Shown here piece by piece: positions 42,982 through 52,224 of a stretch of DNA of 64,000 nucleotides. Both the position numbers and the translations under genes were made by a program. The stretch is taken from the NCBI RefSeq assembly GCF_029887875.1, contig NZ_JARXRM010000028.1, positions 136,611 to 200,610 on the forward strand, written 5' to 3'. Numbering within the stretch: the stretch's first letter is position 1; each line of letters opens with the position of its first letter. The stretch is from Luteimonas endophytica. GTDB lineage: Bacteria > Pseudomonadota > Gammaproteobacteria > Xanthomonadales > Xanthomonadaceae. The notes beneath the pieces were generated by a model that saw only the letters and a list, made by a program, of their open reading frames with translations, was not told the DNA's origin and ran no database searches.

Positions 42982-43124
42982 TGGTCGGTTCTCCATCCTG
43001 TTCGGGGGTTGTCGCCTTTGTCGCGGCGGCGCGGCGGTCGATCCGCTCCAGGCGGCCATCCATGCCGGTGGCTGGCGTTTCAGCGGATGCCGGCAGGCGT
43101 CGCCGCCTGGTCCGGCGTCCGGCC

Positions 43125-43856
43125 TCAGGCCTCGCGCACGATCCGCTGCTCGATGCGCTTTTCCGGCGTCGGGTTGTGGACGATGCGGTCGACGTAGATG
43201 CCGGGCAGGTGCACGTGGTCCGGGTCCAGCGCGCCGGTCTCCACCACCTCCTCCACCTCGGCCACGCAGACCCGGCCGGCGGTGGCGCAGGCGGGGTTGA
43301 AGTTGCGCGCGGTCTTGCGGAACACCAGGTTGCCGGCGCGGTCGGCCTTCCACGCCTTGACCAGCGCCAGGTCGGCGGTGAGCGCGGTTTCCATCACGTA
43401 GTGGTGCTCGCCGAACTGCCGGGTCTCCTTGCCCTCGGCCACCACCGTGCCGTAGCCGGTCCGGGTGAAGAAGGCGGGGATGCCCGCGCCGCCGGCGCGC
43501 AGCCGTTCGGCCAGGGTGCCCTGCGGATTGAACTCGAGCTCGAGTTCGCCGGCCAGGAACTGGCGTTCGAATTCCTTGTTCTCGCCGACGTAGGAGGACA
43601 CCATCTTGCGGATCTGCCGGGTCTCCAGCAGCAGGCCGAGGCCGAAGCCGTCGACGCCGGCATTGTTGGAGATCACCGTCAGCTCCTTGGCGCCGGAATC
43701 GCGCAGCGCGGCGATCAGGGCTTCCGGAATCCCGCACAGGCCGAACCCGCCGACTGCCAGGGTCTGGCCATCGGCGACCAGGCCATCCAGCGCGGCAGCC
43801 GCATCGGGGTAGAGCTTGTTCCGGGCATCGGTAGACGGGGCAACGGCCTCGGCCAT
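43125..43856 (-). CDS. scoA: 3-oxoacid CoA-transferase subunit A
   Basis: Alpha subunit (243 residues) of the CoA transferase. The CoA-transferase family I signature [17 protein letters not shown] and the later [18 protein letters not shown]-like [10 protein letters not shown] and [15 protein letters not shown] blocks are present. The ATG at 43856 gives [16 protein letters not shown], slightly longer at the N-terminus than most. Upstream lies the divergent ATP-grasp gene, leaving a 96-base shared promoter region. Confidence 0.95.
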   Translation of the reverse strand: MAEAVAPSTDARNKLYPDAAAALDGLVADGQTLAVGGFGLCGIPEALIAALRDSGAKELTVISNNAGVDGFGLGLLLETRQIRKMVSSYVGENKEFERQFLAGELELEFNPQGTLAERLRAGGAGIPAFFTRTGYGTVVAEGKETRQFGEHHYVMETALTADLALVKAWKADRAGNLVFRKTARNFNPACATAGRVCVAEVEEVVETGALDPDHVHLPGIYVDRIVHNPTPEKRIEQRIVREA

Positions 43857-43952
43857 CGGGCGGCTCCTCGGGCGGAAAGCGCACAGTCTACCGCCTGGTG
43901 CCGGCGCCGCCGACCGTACCTTCGGACAGGGGCGCGCCGGTAGACTTGCCGG

Positions 43953-44864
43953 ATGCCCCGGATCGCCCTCGCCACAGCCGTCGCCACGACCGGCCACGAC
44001 CCCGACATGCCGCTGCTGCTGGAGGCGTGCGCCCGGGCGGGGCTCGACGCGCAGGCCCTGGCCTGGGACGACCCCAGCGTCGGCTGGTCCCGCTTCGACC
44101 TGGTGCTGCTGCGTTCGACCTGGGATTACGCGCTGCGGCGCGCAGAATTCCTCGACTGGTGCGGACGGGTGGCCGCGTGCACCCGCCTGCTCAACCCTGC
44201 GCCGATCCTGGAGTGGAATACCGACAAGCACTACCTGGCCGACCTGGCGGCGGATGGACTGCCGGTCATTCCCTGCACCTTCGTGGAACCGGATGCCGAG
44301 CCGATACCGGCGCTGCAGGCATTTCTGGAGGGCGGCGGCCACGACGACGGATTCGTCGTCAAGCCGGCGGTCGGCGCCGGCGCGCGCGATGCGCAGCGCC
44401 ACACCGCGCAGCAGGAAGTGGCGGCGGCCGGCCACCTCGCGCGCCTGCTCGACGCGGGGCGCAGCGTGCTGCTGCAGCCGTACCTGGCCGAGGTGGACCG
44501 CCACGGCGAAACCGCCCTGGTGTATCTGGGCGGCACGTTCAGCCACGCCGCCCGCAAGGCGGCGCTGCTCGGCCAGGGCTGCGACGCCGACGGCGCGCCG
44601 CTGGCGCCGGAGACGATCACGCCCGCCGAGGCCTCGCCGGCGCAGCGCCAGCTGGCCGACACGGCGCTGGACGCTCTCCGGCGCCGGTTCGCGCTCGAAG
44701 CGCCCCTGCCCTATGCCCGCGTCGACCTGATCGCCGCCGCCGACGGCACCCCCCGGCTGCTCGAGCTCGAACTCACCGAGCCCTCGCTGTTCCTGCCGCA
44801 GGCGCCGGGCGCGGCCGCGCGCCTGGTGGCCGCCCTGGTCGCCAGGCTGGAAACCGGCCTGTGA
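43953..44864 (+). CDS. ATP-grasp domain protein, possible carboxylate-amine ligase
   Basis: Protein of 303 residues with the layout of ATP-grasp ligases. The N-terminal part has LLRSTWDY (about 52-59), a signature of an uncharacterised glutathione-synthetase-like group. The ATP-binding part has [35 protein letters not shown] split here as [14 protein letters not shown] and TALVYLGG, and the metal-site [13 protein letters not shown] near the C-terminus. These enzymes join a carboxylate to an amine or thiol through an acyl phosphate. The substrates are unknown and the neighbours (scoA, etfB) give no hint. Confidence 0.82.
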   Translation: MPRIALATAVATTGHDPDMPLLLEACARAGLDAQALAWDDPSVGWSRFDLVLLRSTWDYALRRAEFLDWCGRVAACTRLLNPAPILEWNTDKHYLADLAADGLPVIPCTFVEPDAEPIPALQAFLEGGGHDDGFVVKPAVGAGARDAQRHTAQQEVAAAGHLARLLDAGRSVLLQPYLAEVDRHGETALVYLGGTFSHAARKAALLGQGCDADGAPLAPETITPAEASPAQRQLADTALDALRRRFALEAPLPYARVDLIAAADGTPRLLELELTEPSLFLPQAPGAAARLVAALVARLETGL

Positions 44865-44896
44865 AGGCGGATTCGCGCCCGCCCCTGCCGAACCGG

Positions 44897-44902
44897 TAAA
44901 AT
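44897..44902 (+). promoter_or_regulatory. etfB: -10 element of etfB
   Basis: TAAAAT, 61 bases before the etfB start and 33 after the ATP-grasp stop. The -35 match is weak. Confidence 0.4.
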
Positions 44903-44962
44903 CCAGGGGTTCTGCACCCAGGCTGGCCGCTGGCCGCCGCATCCAAAGGAACCCCCGCAACG

Positions 44963-45709
44963 ATGAAGATCCTCGTCGGCTACAAGCGCGTGGTGGACTA
45001 CAACGTCCGCATCCAGGTCAAGCCGGACGGCTCCGGCGTGGTCACCGACGGCGTGAAGCTCTCGCCGAACCCGTTCGACGATATCGCCCTGGAGGAGGCG
45101 CTGCGGCTGCGCGACCAGGGCGTGGCGAGCGAGGTGGTGGTCGCCACCATCGCCCCGGCCGACGCCCAGGCGCACCTGCGCAACGGCCTGGCGATGGGCG
45201 CCAACCGCGCCGTGCACGTGGTCGCCGACCAGCCGGTGCAGCCGCTCACCGCCGCCCGCACCTTTCTCAAGCTGATCGAGAAGGAGCAGCCGGACCTGGT
45301 GATCCTCGGCAAGCAGGCGATCGACGACGACGCCAGCCAGACCGGCCAGATGCTGGCCACGCTGTGGGGCCGCCCGCAGGCCACGTTCGCCTCGAAGCTC
45401 GAGATCGCCGACGGCAAGGCCACGGTGACCCGCGAGGTCGACGCCGGGCTGGAGACGCTCGAGGTCGATCTGCCCGCGGTGGTGACCACCGACCTGCGCC
45501 TGAACGAGCCGCGCTTCATCAAGCTGCCGGACATCATGAAGGCCAAGAGCAAGCCGCTGGAGACGATTCCGTTCGCCGACCTCGGCGTCGAGTCCGGCGA
45601 TTTCCTCGAAACCACCGCCCATGCCGCGCCGCCGAAGCGCAGCAAGGGCGTGATGGTGAAGGACGCGGCCGAGCTGGTCGCGATGCTGAAGGAAAAGGGG
45701 CTGCTGTAG
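44963..45709 (+). CDS. etfB: Electron transfer flavoprotein beta subunit
   Basis: Small ETF subunit (248 residues), the AMP-binding part of the heterodimer that collects electrons from acyl-CoA and other dehydrogenases. Markers: [17 protein letters not shown] at the start, [34 protein letters not shown] and the recognition-loop region [15 protein letters not shown]. etfA follows after 97 bases that contain a palindromic repeat. In Xanthomonas these genes mark the left border of the lipopolysaccharide locus. Confidence 0.97.
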   Translation: MKILVGYKRVVDYNVRIQVKPDGSGVVTDGVKLSPNPFDDIALEEALRLRDQGVASEVVVATIAPADAQAHLRNGLAMGANRAVHVVADQPVQPLTAARTFLKLIEKEQPDLVILGKQAIDDDASQTGQMLATLWGRPQATFASKLEIADGKATVTREVDAGLETLEVDLPAVVTTDLRLNEPRFIKLPDIMKAKSKPLETIPFADLGVESGDFLETTAHAAPPKRSKGVMVKDAAELVAMLKEKGLL

Positions 45710-45716
45710 CCTGCTT

Positions 45717-45760
45717 CCGGCCCCCTCTCCCGCGGGAGAGGCCAGGGGCGAGGGCGCGAA
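45717..45760 (+). repeat. Palindromic intergenic repeat between etfB and etfA
   Basis: Contains the perfect 18-base palindrome CCTCTCCCGCGGGAGAGG (45724-45741) followed by CCAGGGGCGAGGG. The sequence type is familiar as a common intergenic repeat (REP-like) of xanthomonads and relatives. It could stabilise or attenuate the mRNA between the two subunits. Confidence 0.6.
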
Positions 45761-45806
45761 GCACCACGCTGACGCGACCCGCCCGAACCGTTCACGGAGA
45801 TACCGA

Positions 45807-46745
45807 ATGTCCAACGTCCTCATCGTCGCCGAACACCTCGACGGCCGGCTCAACGGCTCGACCGCCAAGTGCGTGGCGGCCGCGCAGGCGCTTTCGCCCG
45901 ACGCCATCGACGTCGTCGTGCTCGCGGCCGATCCCGCCGCCGTGGCCACCGAGGCGGCCAAGCTCGCCGGCGTGCGCAAGGTGCTCACCGTTGCCGACCA
46001 GGCCAATGCCCATCCGCTCGCCCAGGTGCTCGGGCCGCAGGTGGCGAAACTCGCCGGGGACTACAGCCACGTGTTCGGCCCCTCCACCACCTTCGGCAAG
46101 GACCTGATGCCGGTGGTGGCGGCCCTGCTCGGCACCGCCCAGGTGTCCGATGTGATGACGGTCGAGTCCAGCCACGAGTTCACCCGCCCCATCTACGCCG
46201 GCAACGCGATCATCACGGTGAAGGCCCCGACCGACCGCCCGGTGGTGGCGACCGTGCGCACCGCCTCCTGGCGCGAGGCAGCGCGCGACGGCAGCGCCAG
46301 CATCGAAGCCGCAGACGTCGATGCGGAGCTGCCCACACACACCCGCTTCGTCGAGCTGGCGGCCGGCAGTTCCGACCGCCCCGACCTGCAGAGCGCCAAG
46401 CGCGTGGTTTCCGGGGGCCGCGGGGTCGGCTCGGAGGAGAACTTCAAGATCATCTTCGACTTCGCCGACAAGCTCGGCGCGGCGGTCGGCGCCTCCCGCG
46501 CCGCGGTCGATGCCGGCTACGTGCCCAACGAGCTGCAGGTAGGACAGACCGGCAAGATCATCGCTCCCGAGCTGTACATCGCCATCGGCATCTCCGGGGC
46601 GATCCAGCACCTGACAGGGATCAAGGACGCCGGCACCATCGTCGCGATCAACAAGGATCCGGATTCGGCGATCTTCGAGATCGCGGATATCGGGCTGGTG
46701 GGGGACCTGTTTAAGGTACTCCCCGAGCTCGAAGCGGCACTTTGA
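45807..46745 (+). CDS. etfA: Electron transfer flavoprotein alpha subunit
   Basis: FAD-binding ETF subunit, 312 residues. The C-terminal FAD domain is plain: [55 protein letters not shown] and [21 protein letters not shown]. It is the last G+C-rich housekeeping gene before the polysaccharide locus; wecB starts 52 bases after its stop with a visible fall in G+C. Confidence 0.97.
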   Translation: MSNVLIVAEHLDGRLNGSTAKCVAAAQALSPDAIDVVVLAADPAAVATEAAKLAGVRKVLTVADQANAHPLAQVLGPQVAKLAGDYSHVFGPSTTFGKDLMPVVAALLGTAQVSDVMTVESSHEFTRPIYAGNAIITVKAPTDRPVVATVRTASWREAARDGSASIEAADVDAELPTHTRFVELAAGSSDRPDLQSAKRVVSGGRGVGSEENFKIIFDFADKLGAAVGASRAAVDAGYVPNELQVGQTGKIIAPELYIAIGISGAIQHLTGIKDAGTIVAINKDPDSAIFEIADIGLVGDLFKVLPELEAAL

Positions 46746-46797
46746 CCTCGGGAAGCGACTCGTCCGCATCGACGACCTCCGACCTCGTGGCAACCAT

Positions 46798-47931
46798 ATG
46801 ATCCCAAAAAAGGTTATGGTCGTTTTCGGCACCAGACCGGAAGCAATCAAGATGGCCCCGGTGGTAGCGGTACTCCGCGCTATCTCGGGTATTGATACAT
46901 TGGTCGCAGTAACTGCGCAGCATCGGGAGATGCTCGATCAGGTGTTAACGCTTTTCGAGATCGCACCCAACATCGATCTCGACGTAATGCGTCACGGCCA
47001 GACGCTGCCCCAGGTTTTCGGCCGTATCCTCGAAGGTATGTCGAGTGCACTCGCGGAACACCGTCCCGATCTGGTTTTAGTTCACGGCGATACCAGCACT
47101 ACTCTGGCCGCCGCACTCGCCGCACTCTATTCCAAAATCCCTGTAGGACACGTTGAAGCGGGTCTACGGACTGGAGACATCCATTCACCTTGGCCGGAAG
47201 AGGCCAACCGTCGGCTCACCGCTCCTCTGGCAGAACTGCATTTCGCGCCTACCGAGCGGGCCGCGCGCAATTTGCTGGCCGAGGGCATCGACGAATCGCA
47301 AATTCACATAACGGGCAATACAGTCATCGACGCTCTACTCGACGTGGTCGCTCGGCTTGAGGAGCGGCCAGATTTAGCGACGCGGCTGGCCTGTCAGTTT
47401 CCGTTTATCAATCCTGACAAGCGGCTCATCCTGGTGACCGGCCATCGCCGCGAGAGCTTTGGGCACGGTTTCGAGCAGATCTGCCTTGCATTGACCGACA
47501 TCGCTGCCCGAGAGGATGTGCAAGTGCTTTATCCGGTACATTTGAATCCGAACGTGCGCGAACCGGCAAACCGTATCCTCTCGCGTCATCCCAGGGTAAG
47601 GCTCATCGAGCCACAGGATTACCTTCCCTTCGTCTATCTAATGTCTCGTGCTCACGTGATCCTTACCGACTCGGGAGGCGTTCAGGAAGAAGCGCCGTCA
47701 TTGGGCAAACCGGTACTGGTAATGCGAGAGACTACAGAACGACCGGAGGCGGTGGATGCGGGTACCGTGCGCCTGGTCGGCACCTCCCGTGAGCGCATCG
47801 TATCCGAAACCGTGCGACTGCTCGATGACATTCCGAGGTACCAGTCGATGGCTCAAGCGCACAACCCCTACGGTGATGGGGAAGCCGCTCGTCGCATCGG
47901 CCAAGTGGTCGCGGGATTTCTCCTAAGCTAA
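46798..47931 (+). CDS. wecB: UDP-N-acetylglucosamine 2-epimerase (non-hydrolysing)
   Basis: Interconverts UDP-GlcNAc and UDP-ManNAc. The protein has 377 residues: [15 protein letters not shown] at the N-terminus, [26 protein letters not shown], the Glu/His active-site region [11 protein letters not shown], and [20 protein letters not shown]+C is lower than in etfA (one 60-base line, 47281-47340, is 50 % by my count) and codons ending in A/T are common, suggesting acquisition by transfer. With WecC, encoded in the opposing operon, it would give UDP-ManNAcA. Confidence 0.95.
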   Translation: MIPKKVMVVFGTRPEAIKMAPVVAVLRAISGIDTLVAVTAQHREMLDQVLTLFEIAPNIDLDVMRHGQTLPQVFGRILEGMSSALAEHRPDLVLVHGDTSTTLAAALAALYSKIPVGHVEAGLRTGDIHSPWPEEANRRLTAPLAELHFAPTERAARNLLAEGIDESQIHITGNTVIDALLDVVARLEERPDLATRLACQFPFINPDKRLILVTGHRRESFGHGFEQICLALTDIAAREDVQVLYPVHLNPNVREPANRILSRHPRVRLIEPQDYLPFVYLMSRAHVILTDSGGVQEEAPSLGKPVLVMRETTERPEAVDAGTVRLVGTSRERIVSETVRLLDDIPRYQSMAQAHNPYGDGEAARRIGQVVAGFLLS

Positions 47932-48099
47932 ACGAATCGGTATCCACACCCATAATATGAACTCTGCTTGTTGTTATCGGAGTCGGCACATCTCGCCGAA
48001 GACACAAGTTGGATTCAGGAAACACTAGAAGGGAGATGCTTCGGCAACTCCGCGCATGAACCGGCGGCATAAGGCTGCCGGTCACAATTGGACGCTGAC

Positions 48100-48714
48100 A
48101 TGCAACCAGCCGGTAATTTCTACGATAAGTACCACACCAAGAACCCACTTGCGCGTTGGCTCATGACGGGATTTCTGGATTCATTCGACACGCTGCTCCA
48201 GCGCGTCGGGGGATGCGCGACTGCTCTGGAAGCCGGGTGTGGAGAAGGCGAACTTACTATTCGGGCCGCCCAATGCACTGGCGCTCGCATCCGTGCGTTC
48301 GACATCTCCCCCAATGTCGTAGCAGAGGCGGAAAGGCGTATTGCGGCAGCGGAGTTGTCCAATCGTGTTGACCTTCGCACGGACAGTATCTATGAACTCG
48401 TGCCTGAGCGGGACAGTGCGGATTTGGTGATTTGCTGTGAAGTCCTCGAACACTTGGACGAACCGAACGTCGCGATCGACAAGCTTGCTTCTGTATGCGG
48501 CCAATACCTGATCGCGAGCGTGCCGCGCGAGCCACTATGGAGGATCCTGAACATGGCGCGCGGTAAGTACTGGCGAGACTTCGGAAACACGCCTGGTCAC
48601 TACCAGCACTGGTCGAGCGGAGCCTTCGTTGCCCTCCTTGAACGTCGCTTTGAAATTGTAGAACTACGCCGACCTCTCCCCTGGACGATGGCGCTTTGCC
48701 GCCCCAGACGTTAA
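48100..48714 (+). CDS. SAM-dependent methyltransferase (class I, UbiG-like)
   Basis: Protein of 204 residues. Motif I LEAGCGEGELTIRA, acidic loop RAFDISPNVVAEAERR, post-I DLVICCEVLEHLDEP: a standard class I methyltransferase. The substrate is unknown; a polyprenyl-linked sugar or glycan is suggested by context. ATG at 48100 preferred; a TTG four codons upstream is possible. The stop overlaps the next start by one base (TAATG). A 168-base gap with AT-rich sequence separates it from wecB and may carry a promoter. Confidence 0.8.
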   Translation: MQPAGNFYDKYHTKNPLARWLMTGFLDSFDTLLQRVGGCATALEAGCGEGELTIRAAQCTGARIRAFDISPNVVAEAERRIAAAELSNRVDLRTDSIYELVPERDSADLVICCEVLEHLDEPNVAIDKLASVCGQYLIASVPREPLWRILNMARGKYWRDFGNTPGHYQHWSSGAFVALLERRFEIVELRRPLPWTMALCRPRR

Positions 48715-49640
48715 TGCCCCTTAAGAAGCTCGCGAGAATCGCCGGTTGGATCCTGAGTTTGGCGTGTTTGGTCTTCTTCATACGTCATGTCGCGCAGGTA
48801 GGCTTGGCTGTACCGGATCGCTCCGCGAGCGCAACCGCGGGCTTCCTGATTGGCAGTATGATCACCTACGCCCTCGCGGTATTCGTACTGGCGTTGGCTT
48901 GGCTGCGCATGTTGCGCGTGGATGCCGGGCGTGCGGAACCTCTGGCGCTCATGGCAAGCTACCTAGTGGGGCAATTCGCGAAGTATCTTCCAGGCAACAT
49001 CTTTCAATATGCAGCGCGGCACGGCATGGGGGCTGCCGCTGGCGCAAGCCACCAAGGCCTCGTCGGAGCCGCATTCGCCGAGATCTACCTGCTTCTTTGT
49101 TGCGGGGGAGCACTAGCGATCGCCACGGGGACAGTGGCGTTGGCGGACGCGGTTCCTGCGTGGCCGTCGCTTCCCAAGTGGCTCGGTGCGTTTCCGTTGA
49201 TTGCTGCTTTTGCCGTCTCGCTACCCGGCCGGCTCGCACCCAGATTGCGTTGGCTTCCTCGTATGCCCACTGCAACGGTCGCTGCAGTCTGTGCCTGCTA
49301 CCTGACCTTTTTTCTCATGTTCGGCGTCCTTTATGTATTCTCCTTGACATGGGTCACTGGGTCACCGCCCGACCTCGTAGCTGTAGTCGGCTCGGCTGCA
49401 GCTGCTTGGGTCGTCGGCTTCATCATTCCCGGACCGCCTGCTGGTGCGGGGGTCAGGGAAGCTGCGCTGACAATTGGTGCCGGCCATAGTCCCCAGGAGG
49501 CAGCTGTCGCTGCGTCCATCGTACTATTTCGACTTATCACCCTTGGCGGGGATTTCGTCGCGTTTATCGCCGGCAGTTTGATCGGCTCACGCTATCGCGT
49601 CTCAAGGCCAGACAACAAGAGAGAGGATGCCGGCAGATGA
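48714..49640 (+). CDS. UPF0104/AglD-type integral membrane protein, possible flippase
   Basis: Protein of 308 residues with about eight hydrophobic segments. It belongs in style to the lysylphosphatidylglycerol-synthetase transmembrane / AglD / UPF0104 group: LVGQFAKYLPGNIFQYAARH and the C-terminal PGPPAGAGVREAALT are the conserved blocks. Members are membrane-embedded and some are implicated in lipid flipping. The start at 48714 overlaps the methyltransferase stop and its own stop overlaps the GT2 start (ATGA), so three genes are strictly coupled. Confidence 0.78.
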   Translation: MPLKKLARIAGWILSLACLVFFIRHVAQVGLAVPDRSASATAGFLIGSMITYALAVFVLALAWLRMLRVDAGRAEPLALMASYLVGQFAKYLPGNIFQYAARHGMGAAAGASHQGLVGAAFAEIYLLLCCGGALAIATGTVALADAVPAWPSLPKWLGAFPLIAAFAVSLPGRLAPRLRWLPRMPTATVAAVCACYLTFFLMFGVLYVFSLTWVTGSPPDLVAVVGSAAAAWVVGFIIPGPPAGAGVREAALTIGAGHSPQEAAVAASIVLFRLITLGGDFVAFIAGSLIGSRYRVSRPDNKREDAGR

Positions 49641-50584
49641 AGCTTATTATCCAGATCCCATGCTGGAATGAAGCCGAGACGCTCGCTACAAGCCTGCGAG
49701 CACTCCCACGTGAGGTAAAAGGCTTCAAGAAGGTCGAGTGGCTGATCGTTGACGACGGGTCGACGGACAGCACCGTCGATGTGGCGCGTGCTTGCGGAGT
49801 GGATCATGTTGTGCGTCACCCGGTAAATCGCGGTTTGGCAGTCGCTTTCATGAGCGGGCTGGATGCATGTCTTCGCTTGGATGCAGATCTTATAGTCAAT
49901 ACCGACGCCGACAATCAATATGATGCCCGTGACATCCCCAAGCTGACTCAACCGGTGCTCGATGGAACTGCAGACATGGTAATCGGTGAACGTCCGATCG
50001 ACCAGACGGACCATTTCTCTTGGCTCAAGAAGAAACTGCAACGTCTTGGAAGCTGGGCCGTGAGGATCGCCAGCAGGACCGAGGTGACGGACGCACCGAG
50101 TGGCTTTCGAGCCATTTCTAGAGATACGGCCATGCGATTGAGTGTTTTCTCCAGTTACACCTACACTCTTGAGACGATCATACAAGCCGGGCACAGCAAC
50201 CTCCGCGTACTCTCCGTGCCTGTACGCACCAATGGCGATCTGCGCCCCTCGCGACTCGTAAAGAGTATCTCCAGCTATGTCTCCCGGTCTCTTGTCACCA
50301 TCCTTCGCGTATTTGCGATCTATCGCCCGCTGGCGTTGTTCATGTGGCCGGGTGGAATACTCATAGGGCTAGGGCTGGTTGCTGGAATCCGCTTTTTATA
50401 CTTTTTTCTGACAGCCGATGGGGCCGGCCATATTCAGTCCGTTGTATTCGCATCCATGTGCCTGGTCCTTGGCACTTTGTTGGTGATGCTTGGCTTTCTC
50501 GCGGAACTCATCGCTACAAATCGCAAGCTTCTTGAAAAGATCCACTACAAGCTGCGCACTATAGAGCAGGAAGGTCGTAACTAG
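49637..50584 (+). CDS. GT2 glycosyltransferase, polyprenyl-phosphate sugar synthase type
   Basis: Protein of 315 residues. The GT2 domain has IPCWNEAETL, LIVDDGSTDST and NTDADNQYD (the metal-binding DxD-like site), then PSGFRAISRDTA. Two membrane helices follow near the C-terminus (about 235-258 and 267-290). This plan is that of dolichol/undecaprenyl-phosphate mannose or glucose synthases (DPM1, ArnC, GtrB). It probably loads a sugar onto undecaprenyl phosphate on the cytoplasmic face. Coupled to the membrane proteins before and after it (16 bases to the next gene). Confidence 0.85.
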   Translation: MKLIIQIPCWNEAETLATSLRALPREVKGFKKVEWLIVDDGSTDSTVDVARACGVDHVVRHPVNRGLAVAFMSGLDACLRLDADLIVNTDADNQYDARDIPKLTQPVLDGTADMVIGERPIDQTDHFSWLKKKLQRLGSWAVRIASRTEVTDAPSGFRAISRDTAMRLSVFSSYTYTLETIIQAGHSNLRVLSVPVRTNGDLRPSRLVKSISSYVSRSLVTILRVFAIYRPLALFMWPGGILIGLGLVAGIRFLYFFLTADGAGHIQSVVFASMCLVLGTLLVMLGFLAELIATNRKLLEKIHYKLRTIEQEGRN

Positions 50585-50600
50585 CGGTGCAAGGAAGCGA

Positions 50601-52037
50601 ATGATGACACGACCTCCTCCAGACTTGCTCCGTACTTCGTCTGTTATAGCCGGCATCGGCCTGCTGTCGTTTCTGATCGTAGTCACCTTCTTCCCCGGGG
50701 TGATGACCAAAGACAGCGAGGCGGCGCTCGATCAGGCGCGGAGCCTTGAACTGACCGACTGGCATCCTCCGATCATGGCGCTGATCTGGCGCTACTTGGA
50801 CGCCATCATTAGAGGCCCCCTACTTATGCTCGTCAGTCAGGCGCTGCTATATGCGTGGGCAGTAACGAAGCTATGCAGGGAGGGGTTTCCTCGAATCAAC
50901 CGACTCGCTCCTGCTTGGGTGACAGTTCTCGCATTTGGTTTGTTCCCGCCAGCGATGGCTCTGATCGGCATGATTTGGAAGGATGTTTGGATGTCCGGGC
51001 TCCTATTGCTGGGGCTTGGATATCTATATGGGATAACCACCGTGACAACGTCGGCCGAACGACTACGCGCGTTCGCATCTCTGGTAGTTTGCTGTTTGCT
51101 TGCTACCGCATTTCGCCACAACGCTGTATCTGCGACTGCCGGCCTGCTCGCTGGGGGTTGCTATTTCCTGCTACCCACCAGAGATGGCTATCTGAAACTG
51201 CTACTTTCATGCCTTGGTGGTTTAGTAATCGCGTTTGCTTTGTGGTTGGCGAACGGCATTCTTGTTCGCTCGGTCGCATCTCCTACGCACCCAACGACAT
51301 CGATCCTCTTGCATGATATTGCAGGCATAATCACAAACTCATCGGATCCACAGGATGAAGCCGCTTACTTCCTAACCTCGCACTCGAAAGTCAGCTCCCG
51401 GCCGCATGCGCAGTTTATGCGGCAACTTGAACGCAGCTACCGTCCGAGTGACGCCAATGGCGTACTGAGAAGCTCGCGACGTACCAACGTCCCATTCGAT
51501 ATTGTCGTTTACGATCGGGATCATGACGCAGCAGCAGTCAGGTCAGCATGGGGGGATCTGCTAGCAAGAAATTTGAGGGCTTACCTAGCTCATCGTTTGG
51601 ACACTTTCCTCTGTCTTCTGCAACTATGCGATATCGAAGCCTGGGCCAACCATAGCTATGTCCTCAATCCGAGTTATCTCGGTACGGAATCCAGTAGCGC
51701 GGCTCAGGCAAAGCTTCGGCATATCTTTCTCGAGCGACGGCTTGTGCGTCTATACTCGCCCGCGTGGTGGCTCGCAGTTTCTCTGGTGGTCGGCGCGGGA
51801 TCGCTAGTACTTGGTCGCGGCCGCGGCAAGGTCCCATTTTTTATGGGCTTGAGCGGCTTGGGCTTATCCGTCGCCTTGTTCTTCACCGCTCCTATCGAAA
51901 GCTATCGCTATATGCACTGGGTGATCCTGCTGGGCTGGACTTGCGTGTTCGTGATGATGGAGAGAGTGTTGTCGCGAATGGCCCACCGTGCCGAGACTGC
52001 ACGGAATAGTGCCTACGACGAACGCGCGAGCGTCTAG
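50601..52037 (+). CDS. Large integral membrane protein, GT-C / DUF6020-like
   Basis: Protein of 478 residues with about ten hydrophobic segments. Near the N-terminus it has the pattern MTKDSEAALDQARSLELTDW then HPPI, like the acidic-residue loop of GT-C glycosyltransferases and of DUF6020 proteins. A soluble loop lies at about 240-370. The C-terminal helices include FTAPIESYRYMHWVILLGW. It most probably transfers the sugar from the polyprenyl carrier on the outer face of the membrane. The family assignment is by pattern only. Codon use is AT-rich relative to the chromosome. Confidence 0.65.
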   Translation: MMTRPPPDLLRTSSVIAGIGLLSFLIVVTFFPGVMTKDSEAALDQARSLELTDWHPPIMALIWRYLDAIIRGPLLMLVSQALLYAWAVTKLCREGFPRINRLAPAWVTVLAFGLFPPAMALIGMIWKDVWMSGLLLLGLGYLYGITTVTTSAERLRAFASLVVCCLLATAFRHNAVSATAGLLAGGCYFLLPTRDGYLKLLLSCLGGLVIAFALWLANGILVRSVASPTHPTTSILLHDIAGIITNSSDPQDEAAYFLTSHSKVSSRPHAQFMRQLERSYRPSDANGVLRSSRRTNVPFDIVVYDRDHDAAAVRSAWGDLLARNLRAYLAHRLDTFLCLLQLCDIEAWANHSYVLNPSYLGTESSSAAQAKLRHIFLERRLVRLYSPAWWLAVSLVVGAGSLVLGRGRGKVPFFMGLSGLGLSVALFFTAPIESYRYMHWVILLGWTCVFVMMERVLSRMAHRAETARNSAYDERASV

Positions 52038-52224
52038 CCCCCGCATGGTCCATCTTGCCTGACAACCGACAAGCCGTGGCGAGTCCTCGTGTCGCGACTG
52101 CTCATTGGTGAGGCTGGATGCGCGCCAATTTGGCGAATAGACCAGTATCCGTGCATTCCCCCGGCACCCACCTTGTCCCACACTTAGCCACGTGGCCGTT
52201 GATGAGATCTTTTTTGGATTACCT

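Noticed and set aside
45724-45741. Terminator between etfB and etfA
   Set aside because: The palindrome is strong but is followed by CCAGGGG rather than a T run, and etfA has no separate clear promoter.
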